This document shows, in pieces, positions 33,856 to 45,237 of a DNA stretch of 64,000 nt. Positions within the stretch are counted from its first letter, which is position 1. Each line of letters starts with the position of its first letter. The stretch covers positions 60,536,181 to 60,600,180 of the forward strand of contig NC_134848.1 in the NCBI RefSeq assembly GCF_965363235.1. The letters are read 5' to 3'. A program made the position numbers and the translations under genes. The DNA comes from Mytilus galloprovincialis. Its lineage: Eukaryota; Mollusca; Bivalvia; Mytilida; Mytilidae. The notes below the pieces were generated by a model. It saw only the letters and a list, made by a program, of their open reading frames with translations. It searched no databases and was not told the DNA's origin.

Positions 33856-34949
33856 ATGCAACTGTATGTTTTCGCTTCGATGGGTAGCTTCCTATTTCAA
33901 AATGCGGTAGCGGCGGTTGGAAATTATCAGACGAGAAAAGAATACTTTAAAGTAGAAAAGAATAAGAAAATTACGACAGGGAATCTCACTGTCGTAGGTA
34001 GAATGTCTGAAAATCATTGTGCAACGTTTTGTGTCACACACGGTGACCGATGTTGAGAGATTACTTACATAAACTCGACGAAGGAGTGTAAACTTGATCA
34101 ATCCGGATGCTGTCGTACGGATTTTGTCAATGCATCAGGTTCAAACATCCTACATCCCAGACGTACATATGTAGGTAAGTCTAAGCTTTTTTTACTCATG
34201 AATAAAAGCGATGGAAAAATGTAAATAATAAGGGATGTGTAGGATATAAAAAAATAGTTCCTTTCAATTGTGTGTTTAAGTATTAACATTGCTTTGAAAG
34301 AAAACAAATGTATTTCCATTGCCAACTGTGAGAAAAATAAAAAAAAAAAAAAAAATATTAGTTCTTAAACTATGATAGCTTATACAGAATAGCAAGAAAC
34401 AAAATGCATCAGATGACAAAATGTTAACTTTTCAACTGATAAAGTCGGCAGTCCAATCGTCTGATTAATTTTTATCAATCTCTTTTGATATCATTTAAGT
34501 TTAAAAAACTACTGACAAGAAAAGAATGTACAATCTTGTTGTTTGTCAAGAACGTTGTGAGTGCTTGCATTTGGTTTCATTTGTATGTCGATTTATTGTT
34601 TTCTTTGTTTACATTACAACCATTGTAATGAAAGGTGTTGTTGACTATTTCAGACTATAATAAGATATTGTCTGTAACGAATGGAGGATGTTTGGGTGAT
34701 TGGGCAAACGAAGATTTTTGTACGAAGGTCATTATGCTATTGGTTACAGAATGAAAGTATGTATACTTCTATGATTATTGTCAAATTGTTACATTTCAAA
34801 CGTTAAAATTAAAACTACTACAATCAGACACACACTACACGTGGTGACTATCTAACTTAATACTAAAAAAACATAAACAAGTTATTGTCAAAATTTTAAA
34901 ATAACTCTTTGATTAACTATATAACTGGTAAATGTAAATCAAATAAATA

Positions 34950-35150
34950 ACTAATCGTCCATAAAAAAAAAGAAAAAAAAAAAAACCAAACATACCAAAC
35001 TTCATGACAATTTTAAATGGGGACATCCCTTATCAAATGACAAAGTCTAAAGCTCAAACACATCAAACGAATGGTAAACTACTGACATATTTCTAACTTC
35101 TTACATGTATTTATTTTTAATGAAAAAAAAAAAATGATTGAAGATACCTG
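34950..35150 (-). repeat. Dispersed repeat, family A
   Basis: Contains 'ggggacatcccttatcaaat' and 'atttctaacttcttacatgt', diverged versions of the family A signature. Lies in intron 2 of the pseudogene, at the position where unit 1 has its own family A copy (4808), so it was probably present before the duplication. Confidence 0.5.
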
Positions 35151-35190
35151 TTTTCTTTTACTTAACTAAATATTTTACCTTTATGAAAGT

Positions 35191-35310
35191 CACATAAAAC
35201 TCATGTGTGAGCTAAACACACTCATAAAACTCATGTGTGAGCAAAACACACTCATAAAACTCATGTGTGAGCAAAACACACTCATAAAACTTATGTGTGA
35301 GCAAAACACA
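35191..35310 (+). repeat. 30-bp minisatellite, four units
   Basis: Four 30-bp units of 'ctcataaaactcatgtgtga' plus 'gcaaaacaca'; the middle units are identical. Each unit contains the small palindrome CTCATGTGTGAG. Absent from unit 1. Confidence 0.9.
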
Positions 35311-35469
35311 AAGGCATAATGGATAAACACATCAATATTAAAATGTTTTTATTATAGATTCTATGTTCAATACCATTATGCCAATTCAAAAGTAATTTTT
35401 CACATTGATGCATGTGATTTCCCCGGATGTACAATTACACGAACCGTAACAAAGGATTAAAATTATAAG

Positions 35470-35570
35470 TTGATGGACGATTTGTTTCCCTCAGTTTTAG
35501 TTTGTTTCCCCGTTTTGTTTTGTCCATCGATTTACGAGTTTTGAACAGCGGTATACTACTGTTGCCTTTA
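35470..35570 (+). mobile_element. Penelope-like 3' terminus, solo fragment
   Basis: 'gtttccctcagttttagttt' and 'agcggtatactactgttgcc' match the 3' end at 13443-13571 and 22838-23100. Fossil, non-coding. Confidence 0.55.
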
Positions 35571-36071
35571 GTGTGCACAAAAAATCTGCAAAGACAGCAC
35601 AAAAAAATATTACTATCATATTAGTACATAACAAGCACAGAGGTCAAGTGCACAGATTCGGAAATTACTATGAGTAAAAGAGGATATTTAGCATAAATGA
35701 ATTTGACAGAAAACGAAAGGTACAACCAATAAATTACTACAACAATATAAAAGCGTCTTAAAAATATTTTAAGTAAACGCTACACCAAGTAACATAAAGT
35801 GACATTAACAGCTATTAATCACAAGTTTCTTATCAATCAGTAAGTAGAATCAGAAGATCATAAAAATATTAATAAGAAGATATGTGAAAACTCTCCATCA
35901 TATTCCCAATGTACAAAAAGTAATAATTGTAGGCCTTCAGTTATGAATTACGTATCGCACCGAAAAGCAAGCTATTACGGACCCTAACATGACCAGTGTA
36001 AAACAATTCAAAGAGAATACATGTTTGTAAATACTCTCATCATATATACCGTGATTGAAATTTTATACATT

Positions 36072-36117
36072 CGCACGGACGCACGTTTCGTCTAAAAAAG
36101 ACTCATCAGTGACGCAC
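36072..36117 (-). ncRNA. Hammerhead ribozyme motif with ultrashort stem III, core retained
   Basis: On the minus strand: CTGATGA core (36103-36109), stem II GTCT/AGAC, GAAAC (36085-36089), a 3-bp stem III with a 2-nt loop and cleavage triplet GTC (36078-36080). This is the architecture reported for Penelope-associated ribozymes. In this copy the stem I arms do not pair well, so activity is doubtful. It lies in a roughly 120-bp insert absent from unit 1, just before exon 3 of the pseudogene. Confidence 0.6.
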
Positions 36118-37187
36118 ACATCTAAACATGTAAAAGGCCAAAAGTACGAAGTAATTGTTCCTTTAACATATGCATTTCACTGACAGATCGAAGGACCACA
36201 TGCAGATAGGACAGAATTGAATGCCATTGAAATTATATGTGGAAGTAGAAGTGTTGAACGTTGTGGCGATACGGTCAGTTCTGGTCAGCAGCAATGGGGA
36301 ATGTGGACCGAGGAAGCACTCTGTCCAGCAAAGACGTTTCTTACCGCATTTTCTCTTCAAGTACATCAATTTGATGTAAGTTGATAAGATCGAAAGATGG
36401 TACACAAAAAGTTCTTGTTTTAAGCTATTAGAAATTTTAACATATCTCATTATGAATAATATGCTAAAAATTCTTGCCAAACAAACCACATGTTTATTTG
36501 TTCAAATCTCCTTTGCAAGTTATTCAAAGTCCATTACACAATGTCTGTATGAAAGAACTTCCTGAAAAAATGAATTGCAATTAATGAATGGCTATTATTT
36601 ATATTGATTTTTTTAACAATACAAATAATTTTTCACTCTTCACATTGAATTATCCGCGAATGTGAAGAGTCCAAAATTGATTTTATGGTTTAATACATTC
36701 AAAATAAATTGTTGTCATTCATTTTAAATAAATTTCTATCAAAAATAAGGCTTAAAGAACTTTTTATATTATTAATATTACAATAACAACGTACACACAT
36801 GTTGGCGTATGCCTACACAACGTCGGAGTGGGCGTGTCGCCATCAAAATTGACAACATTGAAAATTACATTTATTATAGAAATATGCATTGAAATCAAAT
36901 TTGGAAATTCTAAATAACATGTACAATGTGGGTGATGTGATGTTATTTGGTTTCTGAAGGAAATTTGTCTAATGGGAACATACCACATATTCTTAAATTC
37001 AAATGGTTTATGTTTTATATGATGTTTTTTTTTTTCAGTTGTCCCTATTACTGCACTTCACAATTATACAGGCAGACTGTGAAATACGTTTTATTGCATG
37101 GATTTGACCTTTTGTATTTGCGATTTTTTGTTTGAATACAGTATAATTAAGTTTCAAATATTATTGGACAGATAAGTGTAAGATATA

Positions 37188-37370
37188 GGAAGATGTGGTG
37201 TGAGTGCCAATGACACAACTCTCCATCCAAATAACAATTTAAAAAAAGTAAATCATTATAGGTCAATGTACGGCCTTCAACACGGAGCCTTGGCTCACAT
37301 CGAATAACAAGCTATAATAGGCCCCAACATTACTCGTGTAAAACCATTCAAACGGGAAAACCAACGGTAA
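37188..37370 (-). repeat. Dispersed repeat, family C
   Basis: Inverted copy with 'caatgtacggccttcaacac' and 'acacaactctccatccaaat'. It lies in intron 3 of the pseudogene, where unit 1 has a plus-strand copy. Confidence 0.6.
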
Positions 37371-38774
37371 GTTTAATTTTCTAAGAATTGACGATATATT
37401 AGATACATTTAAATGCTCTAACTATATGTGTAACCTCATGTAAAATACACCTTAGACGTTTGTATATTCTACTTAGGTTCATAGTATTTTAATTTTCTTC
37501 AATAAATTTGGTTTTTTATGCTCATCAAGGCTTTAGCATTGACAACAACAAACAAAAAACAAACGATATCTCATGCACTGTTAATTTTTTTTTCAAAACT
37601 ATATAAATGTGAATGAAACTGCTACTAGTTACTATATTGCCTTTTCAGGAACAGTGATGATGACAGTATGCCTATGCACCACTTTTAACTCATAAATGAA
37701 TGTATGGACTGAATTGAGATTATGTTTTTTGTTTGGTAGGTTATTACAGATAATACAGGTGCCAACTACGTCAGATTCAAATGCAGATATTTTAAGGATG
37801 AATATTCTGGTTTAGACCTTAGCGTTTCCCCTGGGTCTGGGTCATATGGTTACTACGGTGAATGGAGTCAAGCTTGTCCAGTGAACAGTGCCATTTGTGG
37901 TATAAAGACTAAAATTGAGGATAAAAAAGGAATTTTCGACGACACCGCACTAAATGATGTTGAATTCTTCTGTTGTGAATAAAGAACTGCATTTTAAAGC
38001 AAAGTTTACATTAATTGAACACTTCGGGAGGTTTTGAATTTTGAATTTAGTTAGTTATTTATTACACCTACAACAATAGTGCGATCTTTACAGTTTATAG
38101 ATTACAATGTTAGTTTTTGCATTAAGCTGTATTGTATATTTTATTTTATTTCCTATTTTTGTTATACGCAGATGTTTTGTTATTTTCTAAAAACCTACCA
38201 TTGCATTTTCATCATTAAAAGCATAACCGTTATATATTGCACTGACAAATTTTGACAAAGTTCGATCCTAATATCATTGGCACCCACGTTTTACTCCACA
38301 CTATCAAGGAGTGGAATGTATTGATAGTAGTGGTATCATTTTGTCTTGACCCCACCTTCTACCTGACTAACCTTTGATTTCAATGACAGTTTAAAAACAG
38401 ACGTATAATGTAACGTTTGGATGAATATAAGCATCAGCAATTCGGACTTTTATTAAGTGACCTTCTGTTAAATTCATTACGGTAGTATTCTCTGCACATG
38501 GTTTTGTCCAAGTGGTATTTGGGGTTCCCGTTCTTGTAAACGAAAATGTTTTGGACCTTCTTAAAAATTGTACCTATTGTATGTCCTCATTGTAGTTTTC
38601 TATATCCTTTTCAACATTCGTTAAATAGAAATTCATTTAAAGTCCAAACTTTTTCTAGATTTTAACTGAGCTAAAATTTGAGAAATCATTACATAAAAAC
38701 GAGTGAACAAATCCATGCAGAAACAACATTTAATCAGGTATCTCAACATCGAAGTTTGTGTATTTATTAAAGAG

Positions 38775-38935
38775 GGACGAAAGATACCAGAGACAGTCAA
38801 ATGCATTGATTGAAATTAAACTGACAACGCCATGGCTAAAAAGAAAAAGACAAACACACAAATAGTAGAACACAACATACAACATAGAAAACTAAAGACT
38901 AGACAACTTGAACACCACCAAAGTTTGTAAAATTA
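38775..38935 (-). repeat. Dispersed repeat, family B
   Basis: 'gggacgaaagataccagaga' through 'aactaaagactagacaactt', typical of family B. The sequence on either side (37983-38774 and 38936-39117) is flank shared with unit 1 and holds no gene that I can see. Confidence 0.6.
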
Positions 38936-39117
38936 ACAATTTTGAAACTTGTTACAATTTGATGCTTATACTTGTAATGTTTTAAAAAAAGATCAAAATG
39001 TTAAACTATACTGCTGTAATTAAATATTTTCTCTCAACAATCTTATTTCAGTTATCTGTGCTAAAATGATCTTTCATGTTTCTGGCTTTGCAAATCTGTT
39101 CTTGTTATATATGATAT

Positions 39118-40215
39118 CACAAGAAGAAGATATGGTATGATTTCAAATAAGACAACTCTTCACAAGAGACCTAATGATACAAACATTAACAACTAAAGTA
39201 CGGCCTTAAACAATGAGCAGAGCACATACCACATTGTCAGCTATAAAAAGTGAAATCACAAAAATACTGAACTCCGAGGAAAATTCAAAACGGAAAGTCT
39301 ATAATCAAATGTAAATAATCAAATGATAAAACTCTTCAAACGAATTAATAATTGTCATATTCCTAACTTGGTACATGCAGTTTAAAATGTAGAATATGGT
39401 AGATGAGACCTGGTTTTATAGCTTCAATTATCTTACTTGTATGACAGTCGCATCAATTTCCATAATGTTTACACCGATGCGTGAACAAAACAGACATAAT
39501 AGGTACAATTATTAAAATAAGGGTACATCAGACATCACCTTTAACAATCTTAATCAGAACAAAACAAACAAAAATTTGACAACATGAACAGAGTAGCACA
39601 AAAAAGCTTATATCAAACTTAAAAACCATATTCATTGCTTACATCAACCCATAAAGGATTTAAATATTTGAAGTCCGTTGAGTAAATGAATAGGTTCACA
39701 TCAACTTTGGTGTAGAATCACGTGTTTGACGTCAGAATGTAACGTCACACAGGTGGAGATATCAAATGATTTTGTCGTTCAAGCTATTTTCTAAATTATA
39801 ATAGAACAATAACATAATCATGATACATGATAATGGCGCCACGTCTAATGTACCAACGAAGCACAAGAAATCACACATACAAAGCACACCAGCAAAATAA
39901 AGATAATACAAAAAACACATTGACGGTATGCATAAGTCAAACGGATAAAAGGCCCCAAAATGACAAATGGAAAACAATTCAAATGAGAACACTAACAGTC
40001 TTATTTATTTACTAAAATGAACGAACGACAATCAGTGAATTATAGGCTCTTGACTTTTTACAGGCACATACATACAGAATGTGACGGGGTTAAATATGTT
40101 AGTCATTGTTAGTGGAATCCCAACCCTCTCTTAATCTGTAACAGTGGTGTTACAGTACAACATAACTATAAATATAAGTTTAAAAAGGCTAAACTCATCA
40201 GATGGATACAAAAAA
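39118..40215 (-). repeat. Cluster of dispersed repeats, families C, A and C
   Basis: A short family C piece (39118-39245), a long family A copy (39245-39560), and a long family C copy (39805-40215) with 'gtggaatcccaaccctctct' at its far end. The open frames at 39762-40015 lie wholly in repeat sequence. Confidence 0.55.
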
Positions 40216-40319
40216 AAGAAATACGACACAGAGTTGACATGGCCAGATTTTTGTTTATTCAAACAACAAAGAGACAGTAAATACATATCTGAGAGTACTC
40301 GAAGTTACTGATTTAGTTT

Positions 40320-41560
40320 AAACATATTTTATTTGCTGAATTAAAGCAAAATGGAGTAGACACAAGTAAATCATACTTATGAAGTCTTCTCCATAATATA
40401 ATATAAAGTTACAATAGTAGTATAATATAAATGACATGCATATAAAACAAACAGTTTATACAATATAAAACTAGCTTTCATAGGTGAACAAAGAGGAGAG
40501 AAAGTAAAAAGAGAAAAAGAAAGTTTGAAAAGTCGTATAATTCTGTGACGGTGACTTGTGAATTGATGACAACGATGAAGTTCCGTGTCGGTAATAATAA
40601 CGCTCTATCAAGGCATAAGAAATCTGTTTGACCTTTTTAAGAAATTTTGAACATGTTTGAAAATTTGAATATTTTTTGAATATTTTGTTCGTTCGAAAGT
40701 TCCAAGTGTCCGCAAACTAATAGTTTTGTATCTAAAACAAAGTTTTCAGATAACCAGTTAAGGCTATGGAATAAGATTTTTCTACACAATGTGTATTTTG
40801 GGCAAACGAAGAAGTAATGGTAGACATCCTCAATATCGGACCCACAATGGCAAGAAGGATCATCTGTAATATTAGCTCTAAATAGGTCATTGTTTACGAA
40901 TGAAGCGGAACATGGCAATTGCGTTAAGATAATATTTAATTTCCTTAGGCGGTACAAATAAAACGTATCAATTTTACATAATAGACTATCGTTTTTTAAT
41001 TCTTTCTTCAATTTAGAAATAGAGTCGACACTGCGAAATTTTGCATCAAGTTTATTCCATTCACGTATAGTAGAGGCAATAAACGATTCAGTAGTAATGG
41101 AAAGTCTACAAAATGGAATAATAATATCATGACCATTTCACAACGGGTAGTTGGTTGTACTTTGTACACAAGGAGGTACAAGATAACATAAATATTCTGG
41201 TGCATGCTTTTGGTTCATGTTATAAAACATCTGTAATTTTCTTCTCCTTCTTCTTTCAAAAAGAGATTCCCAGCCAATCTCAGAATATAAAGTTTCAGTT
41301 TTTGTAAATATTGGTAGACCGGTTACTATTCTTGCGGCCTCTAAATGGAATTTTTCTAATTTATGTGAGTAGCCTATTTCACAATAATCCCAAACTTTCG
41401 TAGCATATTCAAAAATGGGTCGAATAAAAACTAAGTATAGTTTTTCTTAATTATTTCGATATAATCGGTATTTTAGTTTACGTAAAACATTTAAGTGTTT
41501 CTTTACACTTATAATTATACTTTCAATATGATTGTTCCAAGTTACTGTTAGCTAGTTAAA
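40320..41560 (-). mobile_element. 5'-truncated LINE, RT thumb and C-terminal zinc-finger region
   Basis: On the minus strand, one frame encodes the end of a non-LTR polymerase: 'LRKLKYRLYRNN', 'YLVFIRPIFEYATKVWD', 'IVTGLPIFTKTETLYSEIGW', 'IREWNKLDAKFR', then the zf-RVT motif CHC...HYFFVC. Two in-frame stops interrupt it, TAA at 41447-41449 and TGA at 41138-41140. The 3' tail ends near AAATAAAATATG (about 40325-40336). It sits in unit 2 only, so it arrived after the duplication or was lost from unit 1. It is a different lineage from the LINE at 944 by its sequence. Confidence 0.75.
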
Positions 41561-44250
41561 GCCACTTACAACTTATAAAAAAATCATGCATCTAAGACGA
41601 AATCATCAATCATTTCACATCCAACAACCAATGAATTAGGTGTGTAAAGACGTTATCAATTGTCAGAGAAACTTGACAACCATGTGGGATATACATTTCC
41701 TTATTTATTTGGTATTCAAGAGCTTGGAGCTGTTACCAGGATGTTCGCAGGATTTTATATCAGACTAAGATCCTAAAATTAACGCAATCATTCAATTATA
41801 TGGTATCATTTTTCGTTTTTTTTTTCTCTTTGGTTATTTGGTAATAATTGCAGATCGAGAAAACATGTGTTGCATTTAATCCGTACTAGGACTATTTATG
41901 TCTTGACAAAAGTATAAATATCTATCTTTTTTCAAGATTATGCATTGACCTCTCGATGTTTGTTATGTGTTATTTCTCATCGAAATGTATCAAGTATATG
42001 TATGACAAAGTATTTGCGCATACCTAGGAATATGAGAATGAAAGTTTCATACATACAAACATAAGAAAATTGACGCCACATTAAACAACGTATAAAACTA
42101 GACGACCGAGTAAATAGAGGGTACCAAAACATTGGCGATCTCTTGTACATATATTCTGAAAAGGTTAAGTTAATGTAAGATATTGCTTTGAAATGCCCGG
42201 TTTACAAAGCTTGCAAGCTTTAAGATGAAGATAAAATAATGGAATAGCTACATACATGTTATATATTCTCCGTGTTTTAGAATTAAAAAAAAAATCAAAT
42301 GTATATAAATTGGGGGGATTTTTGTTTAACTTTTCCGGAACTCAATAACCAAGGAACACTTTAGTCACTTACACAACAGTTATATTTCTATTTGAAAAAA
42401 AAACCCTGGTATTTTGAAATTTCTTTCAGTGAACACTTTTTAGTGTATAATACTACAAAAACGTTTGATTCAGGTTTTTTACATATGATACATATGTGTG
42501 TATTTTTTGATTTGAACAAATTCCAGAAAGACGAAGACGAACACATTAGGCTAGAGAACAGTTGATCTGCACAATTTACATGTAACAACAAACTATATTG
42601 TATACACCAGCCGAGGGAGGGAGAACAGTATCAGAATAGGATATCTAAACTGTGGAAAAAAATCATTTATACCAAGACAGAAACATGACAGTTGTTATTC
42701 ATTCGTTTGATGTGTTTGAGCTGTTGATTTTACCATTTGATTATCAGGGACTTTCCGTTTAAAAATTCTCTGAGTTCAGTATATTTGTGATTATACTTTT
42801 CATTCAATAAATGCAAAGACATGGTTGTAAAACTGTTTTCATAGTTTCAAGTTGTATTTGCATGACTGTTGGCATAATCTTATGTACGAATAAGGAAGAT
42901 GCTGAGAGAAATTATCAATTGATTACTGTGACCAGGCTTGTTAAAGTTATATTGAACATATTCAAAGTATGAAATAAACAAACCAATTCTTAAAGTTATT
43001 GAATGCAATGATTAAAACGTTTAAATATAATTTTGAAACGTTCTATGTAATTAGGAAAGTGCAATTATATCTCTATTTTTGAAGTTTATTTTTTGTAATT
43101 ATCTTTTTCATGTTTTTGAAATTGAAATAGTGAAATTAACTTTGTAGTTTCTATGATAGACATTGTGTGACAATTAATAAATCAGTGGAATATTGAATCA
43201 TTTTAATGATTGATAAGTTCTCAAACAGAAGGCTGTTAATTAATACTTGGAAAGAAAATGTTATGGGAGACAGTAATTAGCGATTTAAAAGAAAGTTATT
43301 ATTTTACACTAGAGACCAATAGTGTAGAAATTTAAATGAGTTTTAATATAATTAGTTAAATTTTGCTATAATTATACAATCAGAAGCACTTGATACTAAA
43401 CACGTGAGCAATATATACGCTTTCATAACCATGTGAAATTATAAAAGGAAGCACTCACTTCGTCATGTTCGTATCAGTACATTTGTATGCTGCAACTGTG
43501 CCATTGATTGCCAATCTATACTATTTAAATCTGGCGGTGGTGAAAACATGACAAACAAGCATCAGAAGTTTACATTTGTTCAACATTAAGAACGCTGCAC
43601 AACGATACCATGACTTTTCTTTTCCTATTGTTGTGTTTCAAAATACGGATCGGTTGATTTCTATGCTATTAAACGAGAAGACCTCATTTTGTGTGTCTCT
43701 TCTCTACCTTCCACAATAAATTAATCATCATGTCTATTTGTTCTTTAGGTAACATGCATAGTCGCATTTGTCATCCATTCTTATAATTATTCAGATTGAG
43801 TTATTTTGGGAGAAAAACGACTAAATAGGTGTCCGGATATTGTTTCCGTCATCAGACTGACTTTTAGTCATAGATAAGCCTTCCTTTTTTAAACATGCAC
43901 AAGAACAACCAATCGTATGATAGATTACAAAAAAACAAAAATAAATGAGTCAATCAGAGCGTTCTCCATATCATGGTGTCTAGATCGCAAGAATTACAAC
44001 TATTATATCTCCTTAGAGACATTATTTTTCGCGTTTATCCACATGTAAACTACGATTATACTACTATAATATATAGAGACTCTCTGTATTCTGTCTACTT
44101 TTTCCTGAAATATATTTACTATCTAAGGGGTCATACCAGTTGCATATATATTGAAATAAGTAAAACATGTGGAAACAAGAATGTGTCCATAGTATACGGA
44201 TGCCACATCGGCACTATCATTTACTATGTTTAGTGAACCGTGAAATGGGG
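41561..44250. other. Flank of unit 2 and intergenic, no gene supported
   Basis: Up to 43375 it aligns with 18,500-22,600 and includes the end of the old Penelope-like fragment (41690-41810). A family A copy lies at 42700-42815. TATAAAAGG at 43440-43448 precedes a short 28-codon frame at 43464, but I see no gene to attach it to. The 86-codon frame at 43973 has no recognisable feature. Confidence 0.5.
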
Positions 44251-44289
44251 TAAAATCTCGAATTTGGCATTAAAATAAGAAAGATCATA

Positions 44290-44580
44290 TCATAGGGAAC
44301 ATATTTACTAAGTTTCGAGTTGGTTTGACTTCAACTTCATCAAAAACTGCCTCGACAAAAACTTTAACCTGAAGCGGGACAGACAGACGGACGAACGAAC
44401 GAACGATTGGACAGACTAGAAAACATAACTCCCATAAATGGGGCATACAAATTTATTGTTGAAAGTGAAAACTTAAACCTGAAGCAGGACAGAAGGACGG
44501 ACGAATGAACGAACGGACGAACAGACTAGAAAACATAATTCTCATAAATGGGGCATACAAATTTTTGTTGAAAGTGAAAG
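44290..44580 (+). repeat. Dispersed repeat with two tandem roughly 108-bp units
   Basis: 'cttaaacctgaagcgggaca' starts a unit at about 44366 that recurs at about 44473; both contain a (GACG/GAAC)n stretch, 'aaacataactcccataaatg' and GAAAGTGAAA. I recognise the first unit as a common bivalve repeat tail. Non-coding. Confidence 0.65.
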
Positions 44581-44599
44581 TAGTGATTTGGCCAAAAAG

Positions 44600-44800
44600 A
44601 AAGTGAGGTAGAGGACGTCGGGATCAGGTGTCTTAAGTTCGGGATTTCGTGATTGATCCTTACGGGGTACGGGAATATTTTTTTTTTAAATTTCGGGATG
44701 TCGGGATATGAATTTCGTTAAAATACGCACCTCGTTATTTCATGTTTTTAAGCCCGGGATTTCGGGATCAGGGCCCCTCAGACCACCCCTCAAAGGAACC
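44600..44800. repeat. Repeat rich in CGGGAT motifs
   Basis: Many short 'cgggatttcgggat'-like phrases at 44618-44780 form an irregular internal repeat. No coding potential. Confidence 0.4.
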
Positions 44801-45237
44801 TTAGTCATTTATACGAGATTCAAATCCTACCATTGGCATGTTAATAGGGCTCTCAAAAGGAAAAGCGCTGATGGATTTTCCTAGAAGCTTATTTTATTAG
44901 AATAATAATGGTCTATAAGCAGTTTCATTTATTTCATGTTTGAAGCGGTGCAAATGTTTGATTTAATTTGACTTTTACCAAAAAATGCATTGTAGCAAAG
45001 GGGAAGAATAATTGTGTTATAAGGCCAGAAACACGAACATAATTGAATTTAACAGAAAGGAAACACATAACAGACTTTGGAAAAAAGGGAGAGGGCTTTT
45101 GATACCTTATATGAAATTCTCCAGTCATAATATCTTTAACAAAAATTCTTCCTACAACAGTTTACAAGCTGTATATGCCCGCGATTTCGCGGGTGTGTTC
45201 TAGTAACAATTAATGGGAGCTAACGCCTTTATACCGT

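Larger units (their letters stand above)
33856..37982 (+). pseudogene. VMO1: VMO-I/PAN gene, second copy, inactivated
   Basis: Exons match the left copy: 33856-34174, 34654-34756, 36187-36375, 37740-37982. Exons 3 and 4 are well conserved (CGDT.SSGQQQWG, then ALNDVEFFCCE and TAA). Two lesions are visible. The codon for the second cysteine of the CC pair (residue 67) is TGA at 34054-34056. Exon 2 is one nucleotide shorter than its paralogue (103 against 104 nt), in the stretch after 'gatttttgtac', which shifts the frame before 'HYAVGYRMK'. All splice sites are intact, and a TATA box is better preserved here than in the intact copy. The lesions are probably real but could be an allele or assembly error. 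If transcribed, it would give at most a 66-residue product. Confidence 0.85.
32370..43375. repeat. Segmental duplication, unit 2 (right copy)
   Basis: Paralogous to 1-22605. It carries the second VMO-I gene and its flanks. Unit-specific insertions are a 30-bp minisatellite (35191-35310), a Penelope-like tail (35470-35570), a short hammerhead-bearing insert (about 36033-36150), and a LINE with repeats (about 39118-41560). Confidence 0.85.

Noticed and set aside
36163-36489. 108-codon minus-strand open frame
   Set aside because: It is antisense to exon 3 of the VMO-I pseudogene and has no features of its own.
40194-40215. CTGATGAG on the minus strand, as in a hammerhead core
   Set aside because: No GAAA partner segment or stem II follows within reach; the sequence is the normal start of a family C repeat (compare 4990-5040).
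42747-42756. GGGACTTTCC, a perfect NF-kB site
   Set aside because: It is an inherent part of the family A repeat, diverged forms of which occur at most copies, and no gene lies downstream.
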